Below the pieces are notes generated by a model. That model was not told where the DNA came from and made no database searches. It saw nothing but the letters and a program-made list of their open reading frames with translations. The position numbers and the translations under genes were made by a program. This document shows, in pieces, positions 45,450 to 54,706 of a stretch of 64,000 bases of DNA. The stretch covers positions 100,926 to 164,925 of the forward strand of contig JANRLT010000014.1 in assembly GCA_033762255.1 (NCBI GenBank). Direction: 5' to 3'. The DNA comes from Pirellulales bacterium. Its GTDB lineage: Bacteria > Planctomycetota > Planctomycetia > Pirellulales > JALHPA01. Position 1 is the stretch's first letter, and each line of letters begins with the position of its first letter.

Positions 45450-46823
45450 TTACTTCTTTGCGTTCCACCACCAGTTGTCGCCACGCTGGGCCAGGGCAGT
45501 TTCTTTGGCTTTGGCCGCGGCGGGATCGTCGGTGCTCTTTTGCACTGCTTCCCACGGTTGAAAGGCCACCCCTCCGGATGCGCTAATCACCCAGGTGCTC
45601 CCTTTTTTCACGGCGCTGCCGATCGTGGGGACATTCTTGGGGACGTTATAACTTGCCAGGGGAAGAGTGTTGTCATCTAAAAAGGTGGCAAAGGATAGCT
45701 CGAGCCGGTCGGTCAACCGCTGTTGCTGGATGAGGGCGCTGACCACGGCCAGGTCCATGCAGGTGCGGAGTTGGGCAAAGACCGGTTCTTTTTGGCACAG
45801 TTCTTCGTATTTGCTGGTCATCAGGTCCGCCCACTTCTTGGCGCTGCCGCCAGCCGCTTGGGTTTCTACACGTTCACCGCTAGCGTTAAAGTGGTCGTCG
45901 GCGGTCAGGCATTTCACGCCCGTGCCGCGAATCTCCCACGCCAGGCCATCGGCCGATTTGCCCAGGGGTTCGTAATTGGGAGCCAGCCACCAACGGGGGA
46001 ACATGTTTTCCTTGGCTCCGGCCATTTCCAGATAGCTGGGAAAGCCCTTGATCCCCGATTTGTCAAAATTCATCCCCAGTCGTTTCATCCGGTAGTCGGC
46101 GGCAACCAACACCTGGGCAAAGTGGGAATCCGCCTGGACACCGGTAACACTGACCACTTGCAGGCCCATCCGTTTTTCCAGTTCGGCGGAAACTTGCCCG
46201 GCTTTGATTCCCTTGGGAAGCTGGCCCAGGTAATCCTGCGCGGCCTGGACAGCGGCGGGCGTGGGATCAATGGAGCAGGTGATGCCGCCATTGCGGGCGT
46301 TATCGATGGCGCGGAGGGCGGCAACAAAATCCTCGAGTAGGAGTACCGGCTGATTGGTGGTCACACCGACAATGTTCCCCAAGGCGTCGGTTTTCCAGGC
46401 TTCGGCGGGGCCGGCCAAAATGATGTCTTTGTTGGCTTCGTCGATGAATAGATACTGTACCCGCTGCAGGCCACCCATGAGCACCGCTTCTTGGGGGATT
46501 GGCTGTTGCTGGGCGACTTTTTCGGCGATCAGGTCTTGCAGCTTGCGCAAGGAGATCATCCGCAGTTCGGTGGTTCCTTGGAAACCCAGCGGGACTTCCT
46601 TAAGGGCTTTGGAAAGGAGTCCAGCCAGTTCCTTGCGTTCGGCGGGATCGACATTGCGTAGGACCCCCTCGGTGTCAACCGTCACGCCACCAACCTGGCG
46701 GACGTTGGCAAAGCCTAAGCCGACATTGGGATCATTCTGGGCACAGAGGTATTCCCCGGCCAAATGGTTAATCACCCCTACCGCCAGGAGCATACAGATT
46801 CCACGCAGACAGACTCGCAACAT
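45450..46823 (-). CDS. DUF1598 protein
   Basis: This 457-residue exported protein belongs to the DUF1598 family, known mainly from planctomycetes. A signal peptide opens it (RVCLRGICMLLAVGVINHLAG). The conserved region VLVAADYRMKRLGMNFDKSG near residue 263 and SYLEMAGAKENMFPRWWLAP near 288 identify the family. The sequence is otherwise mixed helix and strand, with no enzyme motif. The start is the ATG at 46821-46823 (MLRVCLRGICMLLAVGVI); the frame extends upstream but the signal fits better here. A terminator hairpin follows. Its function is not known. Confidence 0.85.
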   Translation of the reverse strand: MLRVCLRGICMLLAVGVINHLAGEYLCAQNDPNVGLGFANVRQVGGVTVDTEGVLRNVDPAERKELAGLLSKALKEVPLGFQGTTELRMISLRKLQDLIAEKVAQQQPIPQEAVLMGGLQRVQYLFIDEANKDIILAGPAEAWKTDALGNIVGVTTNQPVLLLEDFVAALRAIDNARNGGITCSIDPTPAAVQAAQDYLGQLPKGIKAGQVSAELEKRMGLQVVSVTGVQADSHFAQVLVAADYRMKRLGMNFDKSGIKGFPSYLEMAGAKENMFPRWWLAPNYEPLGKSADGLAWEIRGTGVKCLTADDHFNASGERVETQAAGGSAKKWADLMTSKYEELCQKEPVFAQLRTCMDLAVVSALIQQQRLTDRLELSFATFLDDNTLPLASYNVPKNVPTIGSAVKKGSTWVISASGGVAFQPWEAVQKSTDDPAAAKAKETALAQRGDNWWWNAKK

Positions 46824-47123
46824 AAAATTCCTCCGATGTGCGCGCCGCTTTCTGTTCCGGAAGAGAAAGCGCGGCCGATAAATGAACACCCAGAAAAGTC
46901 AGCCCTTTGATTAGGAATAGAATTATTTTAGTTATAAACTGACGGTAGCTCAACTAATATTATGATTTTTAGGGTAAAGATGAGGGGGCGGGGGGCGTAT
47001 TTTGGCGGAAAATACCAATTATCAGGCGGGAAAATTCGGTTATAATCCAAAAATTCCCCGATTTGCGGCGGGGTTTGCTTATCCTGATACCCATACTTTT
47101 CGGCAGCGGCGAACTGGCTCTTC
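46824..47123. other. AT-rich intergenic region
   Basis: I see no gene in this gap apart from short frames. It separates the DUF1598 gene from the small membrane protein at 47124 and from manA. Confidence 0.5.
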
Positions 47124-47294
47124 ATGGTTACCTGGTTGGCGCGATCCCTGCAATTTTCCGCCTTGGTCGGCTTGCCGGTCGTGGCGCTGGCCTTGTACAA
47201 CGCGCCAGTGTATTTGTTTGCGGCCCTAGGTTTTTTTTCCGCGCTGTTTTTTTTGGGTCGCTACCTAGAGGGATATACCGCGCCGCACAAATGA
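47124..47294 (+). CDS. Small two-helix membrane protein
   Basis: This 56-residue frame (ATG 47124, TGA 47292-47294) reads MVTWLARSLQFSALVGLPVV and later YLFAALGFFSALFFLGRYLE, which is two hydrophobic helices around a short loop. No ribosome-binding site is obvious, and I recognise no family. It ends just before manA, in the same direction. Short frames can be chance, but the strong membrane pattern makes it worth keeping. Confidence 0.4.
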   Translation: MVTWLARSLQFSALVGLPVVALALYNAPVYLFAALGFFSALFFLGRYLEGYTAPHK

Positions 47295-47357
47295 CAATCC
47301 TTGTAGATGGCGACTGTTTTTCCTCCTCCAGATCCCGGGCTGTTTCCGGCCCCGTCC

Positions 47358-48353
47358 ATGTCTGATTTTTATCCATTTCGCATGAGTCCCATCTTTCGCC
47401 GCTACCTATGGGGAGGCCGGCGTTTGGGTGAACTTTTTCATAAACCCATCGGTCCCGAATCCGACTACGCCGAAAGTTGGGAGATCGCCGATCGCGGACC
47501 CGACCAAAGCCGCGTGTTTGCCGGTCCGTGGCAAGGGGCCACGTTGGCGGAATTAATGCGCGATCATCGGCGCGACTTATTAGGTGATCAATGGAGCGGC
47601 GGAAATTTTCCCTTATTGGTCAAATTGCTGGATGCCCAGGCCGATTTGTCGGTGCAGGTCCATCCCAACGACGAACACGCCGCCCGATTGCAACTAAACG
47701 ATGCTGGCAAGACGGAGGCTTGGTACGTGGTTGCCGCGCGGCCCGGCAGTAAAATTTATGCCGGTTTAAAGCCCGGCTTTGACAGCGCGGCGCTCGAACG
47801 GGAAATAACCCGCGGCGCGTGCGAGCTTTGCCTGCATAGCTTTGAACCGCAGGCGGGGGATATTGTGCATTTGCCGGCGGGTACGGTCCATGCGTTGGGG
47901 GCGGGGATTGTCGTGGCCGAAGTTCAGCAATCCAGCGATGTCACCTACCGCCTGTTTGACTGGAACCGCGTCGGCGCGGATGGTCGGCCCCGCCAATTGC
48001 ACCTCGAGCAAGCCCTGCAGGTGATTGACTACGCCACCGGGCCGGTGCAACCACTCCGCCAGGACTCCACCCAAAAAAATGCTACCGCTGGCGGCTGCCA
48101 GCAATTATTGGCCAACGCGTACTTTCACTTGGCGCAACGCCAGTTTGACCAGCCGGTGGAATTTGCCGCCGCGGGGCGATGCCGGATTTGGGTGGTGCTG
48201 GCGGGTGCGCTCCAGATCGCGGGTGACCCCTCTCCCACGCCCACGCTCCCCGGGCATACCATTCTCTTTCCCGCTAGTTGGCCAGTGATCCAGGCGGTCC
48301 CGCTCTCGCCGGTGACGCTGCTAGAAATCACCTTGCCGGTATCCTCCGCTTAG
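47358..48353 (+). CDS. manA: Mannose-6-phosphate isomerase, type I
   Basis: ManA interconverts mannose 6-phosphate and fructose 6-phosphate, linking sugar metabolism to glycan synthesis. The 331-residue form from the ATG at 47358 (MSDFYPFRMSPIFRRYLWGG) matches the short bacterial type. Zinc ligands are in SVQVHPNDEHAARLQLN near residue 98 and in KTEAWYVVAA near 118, and the catalytic stretch is HLPAGTVHALGAG near 172. An upstream ATG at 47307 would add 17 residues that do not fit. The gene lies after a possible small membrane protein and before a lipoprotein gene on the same strand. Confidence 0.92.
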   Translation: MSDFYPFRMSPIFRRYLWGGRRLGELFHKPIGPESDYAESWEIADRGPDQSRVFAGPWQGATLAELMRDHRRDLLGDQWSGGNFPLLVKLLDAQADLSVQVHPNDEHAARLQLNDAGKTEAWYVVAARPGSKIYAGLKPGFDSAALEREITRGACELCLHSFEPQAGDIVHLPAGTVHALGAGIVVAEVQQSSDVTYRLFDWNRVGADGRPRQLHLEQALQVIDYATGPVQPLRQDSTQKNATAGGCQQLLANAYFHLAQRQFDQPVEFAAAGRCRIWVVLAGALQIAGDPSPTPTLPGHTILFPASWPVIQAVPLSPVTLLEITLPVSSA

Positions 48354-48540
48354 TTGGGTTTTTTGTGCATTTCCCCGGCTGGCGGGCATTCCCGCTAGCA
48401 CAAATTGCGCTATGCCGGGGCGGGGGACCGCTTTACAATTTGCCCCGTCAATCGCCAACAGGTATTCGCGGCTCGAGCGCGGAGGCTGTCTGGCACTTGA
48501 TACCTCCCATGTTTTTTTAGTTTTTTTGAAAGCGCTAGCC

Positions 48541-48810
48541 ATGTCCCACGCCTGTGACAGCCGGGGAAAAATATCCCTGGCGGCGATTTCCGTGTGCGTC
48601 GGAGGCGTCATCCTGATGGCTGGTTGTCAGTCGCATAACGGGCGGAGCATTTTTGATCCGCCGGGGACGATCACCGAACAGCGGAATGAAGCGGTGCGCT
48701 TTGACCCGTTTACCGATAACGACATTGGACCCGAGGTTGATGGGGGCCGCCCGCGCGATTACAACCGCCCCATTCCCGAAGTGCAGCGCGCCCGCTGGCA
48801 GTTGCGGTAA
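48541..48810 (+). CDS. Small membrane lipoprotein
   Basis: This 89-residue protein has a lipoprotein signal ending in LMAGC (Cys near residue 28) and a short acidic/hydrophilic rest with FDPPGTITEQRNEAVRFDPF and DNDIGPEVDGGRPRDYNRP. The ATG at 48541 is chosen. The pattern (FDPPG...DPFT) looks conserved in planctomycete membrane proteins, but I know no function. It is on the same strand as manA, about 190 bases downstream. Confidence 0.6.
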   Translation: MSHACDSRGKISLAAISVCVGGVILMAGCQSHNGRSIFDPPGTITEQRNEAVRFDPFTDNDIGPEVDGGRPRDYNRPIPEVQRARWQLR

Positions 48811-48880
48811 ACGCATCTTGGCCTGCGCGGGGTCTTTAGCCGCGGCGGTGCCCCTGGAATCGATTCATTCGTTAAACCAT

Positions 48881-49282
48881 CTAGCTTGACGTCGGCACTT
48901 CGTCGCGCAGATCGTCCATGACGGCGCTCGCGGTCCCCAGATTTGTCGCCAACGGCACGGAATGGACATCGCACACCCGCATCAAGGCCGAGACATCCGG
49001 CTCGTGCGGCTGCGCGGTCAGCGGATCCCGCAAAAAGATCACCGCGCGGATTTGCCCCAGCGCGACCCGCCCGCCAATAATCAGGTCCCCTCCTTCCGGC
49101 CCATGTATCACGCATTCCGTCCGCAAGCCCAGTTGTTCATTGAGCAATTGGCCCGTGCTGGCGGTCGCCACCAGGTTAAATTTTCCCAGCACGGCCTGAT
49201 GGGTGCGGACAAAATCCAAGAGCGCGGGTTTCATCCGGTCATGGGCGATCAGGGCGACAGTGGGTTTTACGGGTGGTGGCAT
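48881..49282 (-). CDS. mgsA: Methylglyoxal synthase
   Basis: MgsA turns dihydroxyacetone phosphate into methylglyoxal and phosphate, a glycolytic bypass. The 133-residue length is normal. Motifs are ALIAHDRMKPALLDFV near residue 10, VATASTGQLLNEQLG near 38, HGPEGGDLIIGGRVALG near 59 (with the catalytic Asp in GGD), and FLRDPLTAQPHEPD near 84. The start is the ATG at 49280-49282. It is convergent with the small lipoprotein gene. The bypass releases phosphate when glucose phosphates accumulate; the reason for its presence here is not seen in context. Confidence 0.93.
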   Translation of the reverse strand: MPPPVKPTVALIAHDRMKPALLDFVRTHQAVLGKFNLVATASTGQLLNEQLGLRTECVIHGPEGGDLIIGGRVALGQIRAVIFLRDPLTAQPHEPDVSALMRVCDVHSVPLATNLGTASAVMDDLRDEVPTSS

Positions 49283-49308
49283 GGATTTTTACAGAGTTAA
49301 GACTTGAA

Positions 49309-49795
49309 ATTTGGAATTTTAGATTGCGGTGTTAAAGTTTTCCCTCTAAATGATTTGTGAGCATCAGTCAGTTCCACTTTTGCTGCGTTCTCTCTGAAAA
49401 TGCATTTGAGCCACGGATAGGCACGGATTTTCACGGATTTGAAATTTCAAATCTGCGATTTCAAATGTAGTTTTATAGATTCCCTCTTTTTGATCCGCGA
49501 AAATCACTCAAATCCGCGTCATCTGCATTTCCCTCTGTAATTCTTCTCCGTGAGTCTCAGTGGATTCTCCGCGACTCCGTGGTGAATGAATTCTGTCCCT
49601 TGCTAACGCTGCGGGCTTGGGTTGTGTCCCAACTATCCACTCGTCACTCGCCACCCTAGTTCCGTCCGGCGGACGGGACCTACTGCCCCTCGTCCCTCAC
49701 CCCTTGCCCCACGCCTCTCGTCCCTCACCCCTCGCCACCCTAGTTCCGTCCGGCGGACGGGACCTACTGCCCCTTGCCGCTGTTGACGCAGCGGG
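49309..49795. repeat. Mosaic intergenic repeat with CGTCCGGCGGACG palindromes
   Basis: This gap is a composite of short dispersed motifs: GCCACGGATAGGCACGGATT near 49412, the AT-rich GAAATTTCAAAT copy at 49440-49466, a CTAACGCTGCGGGCT element near 49600, and two palindromes GTTCCGTCCGGCGGACGGGA at 49659-49679 and 49743-49763. The same modules appear at 52600-52905 and 54440-54705. No gene is seen. Confidence 0.65.
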
Positions 49796-50902
49796 CTAGC
49801 GGTCATTCATTATCCGCGCGTTGCCATTGGTGTCAAATTCGATCTTTCCTGGATTAAATTCCAGCGGCGGCAAAGGTTGACCGCGCACCGCGGCATATTG
49901 ATACTCGGCCAAATTGGTGCGGGCCAGCTTGCGCAGGCCGACATACGATGTCGTCCAGCGGGGATTGATTTCGATGACAACGTCTTCAAATCCCGCCGCT
50001 GAATTCGCCAAGACCAGATCCAGGCCCACATACCCGCGAAACGGGGGTAAACAATCGAGCGCGCGTCGCGCTAATTCGCACATGCGCCGCGCTAGTTCGT
50101 CGCCCAGTGGGATACGCCCCCCCACATAACTTATATCCTTACGTGAACCATATATCAGCATTTGCTCTCCAGGAGGGCAAAGTTGGTAATGCTTTTGACC
50201 CGTTGCAGAGGAGCCCATCCCGATCGCCGCAATACTGGCGGGCATACCCGGCACATACCGCTCCCAGCGCCAGGCATCCAGCATTTTTCCAGTGGCTGTT
50301 TCCCGATGCCAATCCCTCATTTCCCGCTCGCCAGTTAATATCCGCACCCCCCAGCCCCCCGCTCCAGCGCGCGGTTTGACGACAATGGCAGGCCAGACGG
50401 CTTGACTCTGATACAATTGCTCTAAAAACTGCTCCTCGCTCTTCGGCACGATACCACCGATTGGCACCGGCACATCGGCGGCGCGCAAAAACTCGCATAA
50501 CTGGTGTTTATCCGCCGCCAGCCGCACCCAGGCAGAGTCTGGTCCCAGTAAGCGCCCCCCGGCTTCTTCGATGATTCTACTGCGATGTTCCAAGAGTCCA
50601 TCCGTCTCGGGAGCAAGAATCCCCACTGCGTCACAATCCTTTGCCGCCTGGCTTAAGAAATCATCAATACTATCCCGCAGGTTTATGGCGCGCAGTCGAA
50701 CGCGCTCACATAATCCCAAGGGTAGCTCCGATTGTGCGCTCCAAGCCAGTTCGACCGTGAACCTCGCCACTGCGGCAAAGTCATTTGCCACGGCGCAAAT
50801 CAGGGCCCCCCCCTCGGTTCGAATCTTATTTGCCAGACTTGGCGTGGGATCGCCATTTGCCGCGACTGCGTTGCATTCTTCCCATAAAATGATTTTAGGC
50901 AT
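49796..50902 (-). CDS. MfnD-like ATP-grasp ligase
   Basis: This 368-residue protein has an ATP-grasp fold, with the family core VPIGGIVPKSEEQFLEQL near residue 146, WPAIVVKPRAGAGGWGVRIL near 169, and VYVGLDLVLANSAA-like GYVGLDLVLANSAAGFEDVV near 289, then EINPRWTTSYVGLRKLA near 312. In methanogens MfnD joins tyramine to glutamate, and bacterial methylotrophs carry a homologue that works on the polyglutamylated cofactor. Activity is inferred from the fold and from the presence of mfnE- and mfnF-like genes about 6 kb away and fhcAB 25 kb away. The start is the ATG at 50900-50902. Confidence 0.7.
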   Translation of the reverse strand: MPKIILWEECNAVAANGDPTPSLANKIRTEGGALICAVANDFAAVARFTVELAWSAQSELPLGLCERVRLRAINLRDSIDDFLSQAAKDCDAVGILAPETDGLLEHRSRIIEEAGGRLLGPDSAWVRLAADKHQLCEFLRAADVPVPIGGIVPKSEEQFLEQLYQSQAVWPAIVVKPRAGAGGWGVRILTGEREMRDWHRETATGKMLDAWRWERYVPGMPASIAAIGMGSSATGQKHYQLCPPGEQMLIYGSRKDISYVGGRIPLGDELARRMCELARRALDCLPPFRGYVGLDLVLANSAAGFEDVVIEINPRWTTSYVGLRKLARTNLAEYQYAAVRGQPLPPLEFNPGKIEFDTNGNARIMNDR

Positions 50903-51082
50903 GGAATCTATCCAAAATTTACGGCGCTATCGCGGGTTCACGTGTTTGCCTGGCTTAACACGATCTGAATAATTACATTCGTCGGGAAAAGATGGATTAG
51001 GAAACCATTTGGCAATTTGCGTGAAGGGCGGTATGTTGACGGAATTGCAAATTTACGATTCCCAACTTAACTTTGTCGGCGC

Positions 51083-52531
51083 ATGATGACCACCTTAAAT
51101 ACCTCGTTTTACACTTGGTTTGCAATCGGTTGGCTGGCTCTCCCCGTTTGCCTGTCCGCCCATGAAGGCCCCGACCACAAACATCCTCCGGCCCGGCCTG
51201 TCGCTCCGCGCGAGTTGTACCGCCCGACGGCGGCGCCTGACCGGGTGATTTTGACCCTGGCAGCCGACCCCGCCCGTGCTCAGGGTGTCACGTGGCGGAC
51301 TAGCACCGAGGTCGCGCAGGCCAAGGCGCAGATTTTACCCGCGGAACATGGGCCAATTGATCCGCGCAAAGCGGCTAATAGCGAGGCAGTGACCACTCCC
51401 CTGGCCACCGATCTAGGGGATGCCCATTATCATAGCGTGTTGTTTGCGGACCTGCAGCCCCGGACCAAGTACGCCTACCGCGTGGGGGATGGAATCAACT
51501 GGAGCGAATGGTTCCACTTTACCACCGCCGCGGACAAGCCGGAGCCATTTTCGTTTATCTATTTTGGCGACGCGCAAAACGACATCAAGTCGCAATGGTC
51601 GCGGGTCGTGCGCGAAGCCTACGGCGACATGCCCGACGCCCGCTTTATGTTGCACGCGGGAGACTTGATTAATAATCCCAATAGCGACGCCGAATGGGGG
51701 GAGTGGTTTTTTGCCGGCGGTTGGCTGAATGGCTCGCTCAACACGTTGCCGACGCCGGGTAATCATGAATATGGCAAAAAGACTCCGCTGGGGAAAAGCG
51801 AGCTCTCGGGACATTGGCGGGCGCAATTTACCCTGCCCGAGAACGGCCCCGCCAACCTGCCCGAAACGGCCTATTTTATCGATTACCAAGGCACGCGGAT
51901 TATTTCGCTAAATAGCAATGAGCAGCAAGCGGAACAAGCGGCCTGGTTGGAAAAGACGCTAGCGGATCACAAAGGGGGCTGGAAGATCGTGACGTTTCAC
52001 CACCCGATTTATTCCCCCGCCCAAAACCGCGACAACCCCGTCGTGCGCAAGCACTGGCAACCGCTGTTTGACAAGTATGGAGTCGATTTGGTGTTGCAGG
52101 GGCATGATCACACCTACGCCCGCACGGGGGTGGTGACGATGGAGGATACCCCGGTGGGGAGGGCCGCGCCCCAAAATCCAGCCCAAGCCAAACCAGCCGA
52201 GGTGACAGAAGCTAAAACCACGGCCAATGGCGAAGCCAACAGCGGCACGGGGCTTAACTATCGCAGTCCTGCCGGTACGGTCTATGTGGTCTCCGTCAGC
52301 GGACCAAAGATGTACGGCCTGGGCGTGGAAAACCAAAAGTATTTTACACGGATTGGGGAAAACACGCAGTTATACCAGCTCATTCATATTGACGGGTCGG
52401 TGCTGCGCTTTGAGGCCCGGACCGCGCGGGGGGACCTGTACGATGGGTTTACCCTGACCAAACGGGAAGGCAGGCCAAACGAGCTCGTGGAGGAACAACC
52501 GGAAGTCGCGGAGCGGCGGTTGGAAAAGTAA
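51083..52531 (+). CDS. Purple acid phosphatase-like exported metallophosphatase
   Basis: This 482-residue exported enzyme has an N-terminal FN3-like domain (about residues 55-140, ending RTKYAYRVGDGINWSEWF) and a dinuclear metallophosphoesterase domain. The metal motifs are IYFGDAQND near 158, HAGDLINNPN near 192, GNHEYGKK near 227, FHHPIYSPAQ near 305, and GHDHTYARTG near 345. They match purple acid phosphatases. A signal peptide is seen at the N-terminus (FAIGWLALPVCLSA). It probably releases phosphate outside the cytoplasm. The start is the ATG at 51083 (a second ATG follows directly). It stands alone on the plus strand. Confidence 0.9.
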   Translation: MMTTLNTSFYTWFAIGWLALPVCLSAHEGPDHKHPPARPVAPRELYRPTAAPDRVILTLAADPARAQGVTWRTSTEVAQAKAQILPAEHGPIDPRKAANSEAVTTPLATDLGDAHYHSVLFADLQPRTKYAYRVGDGINWSEWFHFTTAADKPEPFSFIYFGDAQNDIKSQWSRVVREAYGDMPDARFMLHAGDLINNPNSDAEWGEWFFAGGWLNGSLNTLPTPGNHEYGKKTPLGKSELSGHWRAQFTLPENGPANLPETAYFIDYQGTRIISLNSNEQQAEQAAWLEKTLADHKGGWKIVTFHHPIYSPAQNRDNPVVRKHWQPLFDKYGVDLVLQGHDHTYARTGVVTMEDTPVGRAAPQNPAQAKPAEVTEAKTTANGEANSGTGLNYRSPAGTVYVVSVSGPKMYGLGVENQKYFTRIGENTQLYQLIHIDGSVLRFEARTARGDLYDGFTLTKREGRPNELVEEQPEVAERRLEK

Positions 52532-52599
52532 GAAGCAGGGGGTTGGGAGTTGGCTCAAGGCAAAGGCTAGGAACGCGGATGACTCTCATGCGATAGATT

Positions 52600-52905
52600 C
52601 ACGCGGATTTAGCGATGGGAAGTTTAAAGTCACGGAAGGGCACTGATTTACACGGTTTTGAGATTTCAAATTTGAGATTTCAGGTTTTTAATGTGGGACG
52701 GTTCGCCTGTCTAATCTGTGAAAATTAGTTTAATCAGCGTCATCTGTGTTCTGTTTGAAATTCTCCGTGAGCCTTTGTGACTTTCCCGTGGCTCCGTGAT
52801 AAATGTATTTTTCCCTGGCTGACGCGGCGGGCTGCGGTTGTGTCTCCACTACCCACACCCACTACCCACACGCCCCTGTCCCTGGCTGACGCGGCGGGCT
52901 AAATT
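52600..52905. repeat. Mosaic intergenic repeat upstream of glnA 3' end
   Basis: This gap holds the AT-rich AGATTTCAAATTTGAGATTT copy at 52659-52685, followed by CTGGCTGACGCGGCGGGCT elements near 52817 and 52880 and tandem CACTACCCACA motifs near 52845-52870. No gene is seen. Confidence 0.6.
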
Positions 52906-52907
52906 AC

Positions 52908-54320
52908 CTAAATATCATAATACAAGCAAAATTCGAACGGGTGGGGGCGGATGCGGATCGCCTCCACCTCGCGCTCGCGTTTGTAGCGGATCCAGGTTTT
53001 GATCACGTCGGGCGTAAAGACATCTCCCCGCAATAAAAATTCGTGATCATCCTCGAGCGCGGCCAGCGATTCGGCCAGGCTAGCGGGCGTTTTGGCCACG
53101 TTGGAGAGCTCCTCCGGCGGTAAATCATAAATGTCCTTATCCAGCGGCTCTCCGGGATGCAGCTTGTTCTGGATGCCGTCGATCGCCGCCATCAGAATCG
53201 CCGCGAACGCCAGATACGGGTTGCAACTAGGGTCCGGGCAGCGAAATTCGATCCGCTTGGCCTTGGGGTTGGGGCTGTACATGGGGATGCGAATCGCCGC
53301 CGAGCGATTGCGCTGCGAATAAGCCAAATTCACCGGGGCTTCATAGCCGGGAACCAGCCGCTTGTAACTGTTGGTCGTGGGGTTGGTCAGGGCGCAGATG
53401 GCCGGCGCGTGCCGCAGGATCCCCCCCATGGCAAATAGCGCGGTATCGCTCAGGCCCGCATAGCCGCCGCCGGCAAAGAGCGGCTCGCCATGTTTCCACA
53501 GCGATACATGCGTGTGCATCCCGCTGCCGTTGTCGCCAAAGATCGGCTTGGGCATAAAGGTCACGGTCTTTTGATGCCGCCGCGCCACATTCTTGACGAT
53601 GTATTTATACAAACACATCGCGTCCCCCATTTTGACCAGTTCCTGATACTTCAGGTCGATCTCGCACTGGCCGCCGGTCGCCACCTCGTGATGCTGGGCC
53701 TCGACATCCAGGCCGCAGTCGATCATCGTCTGCATCATTTCATTGCGCAAATCCATCATTTGATCCGCGGGAGGGACGGGAAAATACCCTTCTTTGTGGC
53801 GGATTTTGTAACCCAGATTGGGGGCGTTGCCCTGGCCGCGATTCCATTCCCCTTCCACGCTATCAAGATGGTAGTACGCCTCGTGGGCGTTTTGGTCAAA
53901 GCGAACATTATCAAAGATAAAGAATTCAGCTTCAGGACCGATGTAGCAGGTGTCGGCAATGCCGGTGCCGCGCAGGTAATTGACCGCCTTGCGCGAGACA
54001 TTCCGCGGGTCGCGGGAGTAATCCTCGCGGGTAAGGGGATCCTGGATATTACAAATCAGCGCCAGCGTGGGAATGGTGGCAAAGGGGTCGATGATCGCCG
54101 TGTCGGGCTGGGGGACCAGCAGCATATCGCTTTCGTTGACCGCCTGCCAGCCGCGGATGCTGGAACCGTCAAAGCCCAGGCCCTCCTCAAAGGTGTCCTC
54201 GACCAGTTTGGTCACGGGAATGGTAAAGTGTTGCCATAAACCGGGAAAGTCCATGAACCGCAGATCGACGGCACGGACTTCTTTTTCTCGACAATAGGCC
54301 AGAACTTCACGGGGTGTCAT
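52908..54320 (-). CDS. glnA: Glutamine synthetase, type I
   Basis: GlnA makes glutamine from glutamate, ammonia and ATP, in a dodecamer in the cytoplasm. The 470-residue length is normal for type I. Conserved motifs are [19 protein letters not shown] near residue 45, the active-site strands [14 protein letters not shown] near 125, [21 protein letters not shown] [19 protein letters not shown] near 257, and [20 protein letters not shown] near 318. The adenylylation tyrosine lies in [11 protein letters not shown] near 396, so covalent control by adenylyltransferase is possible. The start is the ATG at 54318-54320; an upstream in-frame GTG is less likely. Mosaic repeats flank the gene on both sides. 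Confidence 0.97.
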   Translation of the reverse strand: MTPREVLAYCREKEVRAVDLRFMDFPGLWQHFTIPVTKLVEDTFEEGLGFDGSSIRGWQAVNESDMLLVPQPDTAIIDPFATIPTLALICNIQDPLTREDYSRDPRNVSRKAVNYLRGTGIADTCYIGPEAEFFIFDNVRFDQNAHEAYYHLDSVEGEWNRGQGNAPNLGYKIRHKEGYFPVPPADQMMDLRNEMMQTMIDCGLDVEAQHHEVATGGQCEIDLKYQELVKMGDAMCLYKYIVKNVARRHQKTVTFMPKPIFGDNGSGMHTHVSLWKHGEPLFAGGGYAGLSDTALFAMGGILRHAPAICALTNPTTNSYKRLVPGYEAPVNLAYSQRNRSAAIRIPMYSPNPKAKRIEFRCPDPSCNPYLAFAAILMAAIDGIQNKLHPGEPLDKDIYDLPPEELSNVAKTPASLAESLAALEDDHEFLLRGDVFTPDVIKTWIRYKREREVEAIRIRPHPFEFCLYYDI

Positions 54321-54439
54321 AGGAAATGCCACGGGTGACGGAAAGGGTTATGTGAATATGGGTGATGGAATTGCACAAAAGGGCGTCGCGGGTGCTTGAT
54401 TTACATTGTAATTACGAATCTTTGTGTGATTGGGATAAT

Positions 54440-54705
54440 TCGTGGCTCATAGAGTTGTAAGCCACGGATGGGGACGGATTTTCAGGTATTTTAAATTTCA
54501 AATTGGGGATTTGCCGATTCTGTAAACCAAAGGGGTACGTCTCTGGCTGACGCCGCGGGCTGAGGTTGTGTCTCCACTAACCACTTGCCCCTGGCCTCTG
54601 AGCACCTTCGTCCCGTCCGGCGGACGGGACCTACTTCACCTCGCCCCTAGCACCTAATCCCTTTCCCCTCGCCCCAGTCCCTGGCTAACGCTGCGGGCTG
54701 AGGGG
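54440..54705. repeat. Mosaic intergenic repeat between LOG and glnA genes
   Basis: This gap repeats the modules of 49309-49795: AAGCCACGGATGGGGACGGA near 54460, TTAAATTTCAAATTGGGGAT at 54492-54515, CTGGCTGACGCCGCGGGCTG near 54543, and the palindrome GTCCCGTCCGGCGGACGGGAC at 54609-54629, then CTGGCTAACGCTGCGGGCTG near 54682. No gene is seen. Confidence 0.65.
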
Positions 54706-54706
54706 G

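Noticed and set aside
53490..54239. A 249-codon plus frame opposite glnA
   Set aside because: It is inside the glutamine synthetase gene and has no recognisable product.
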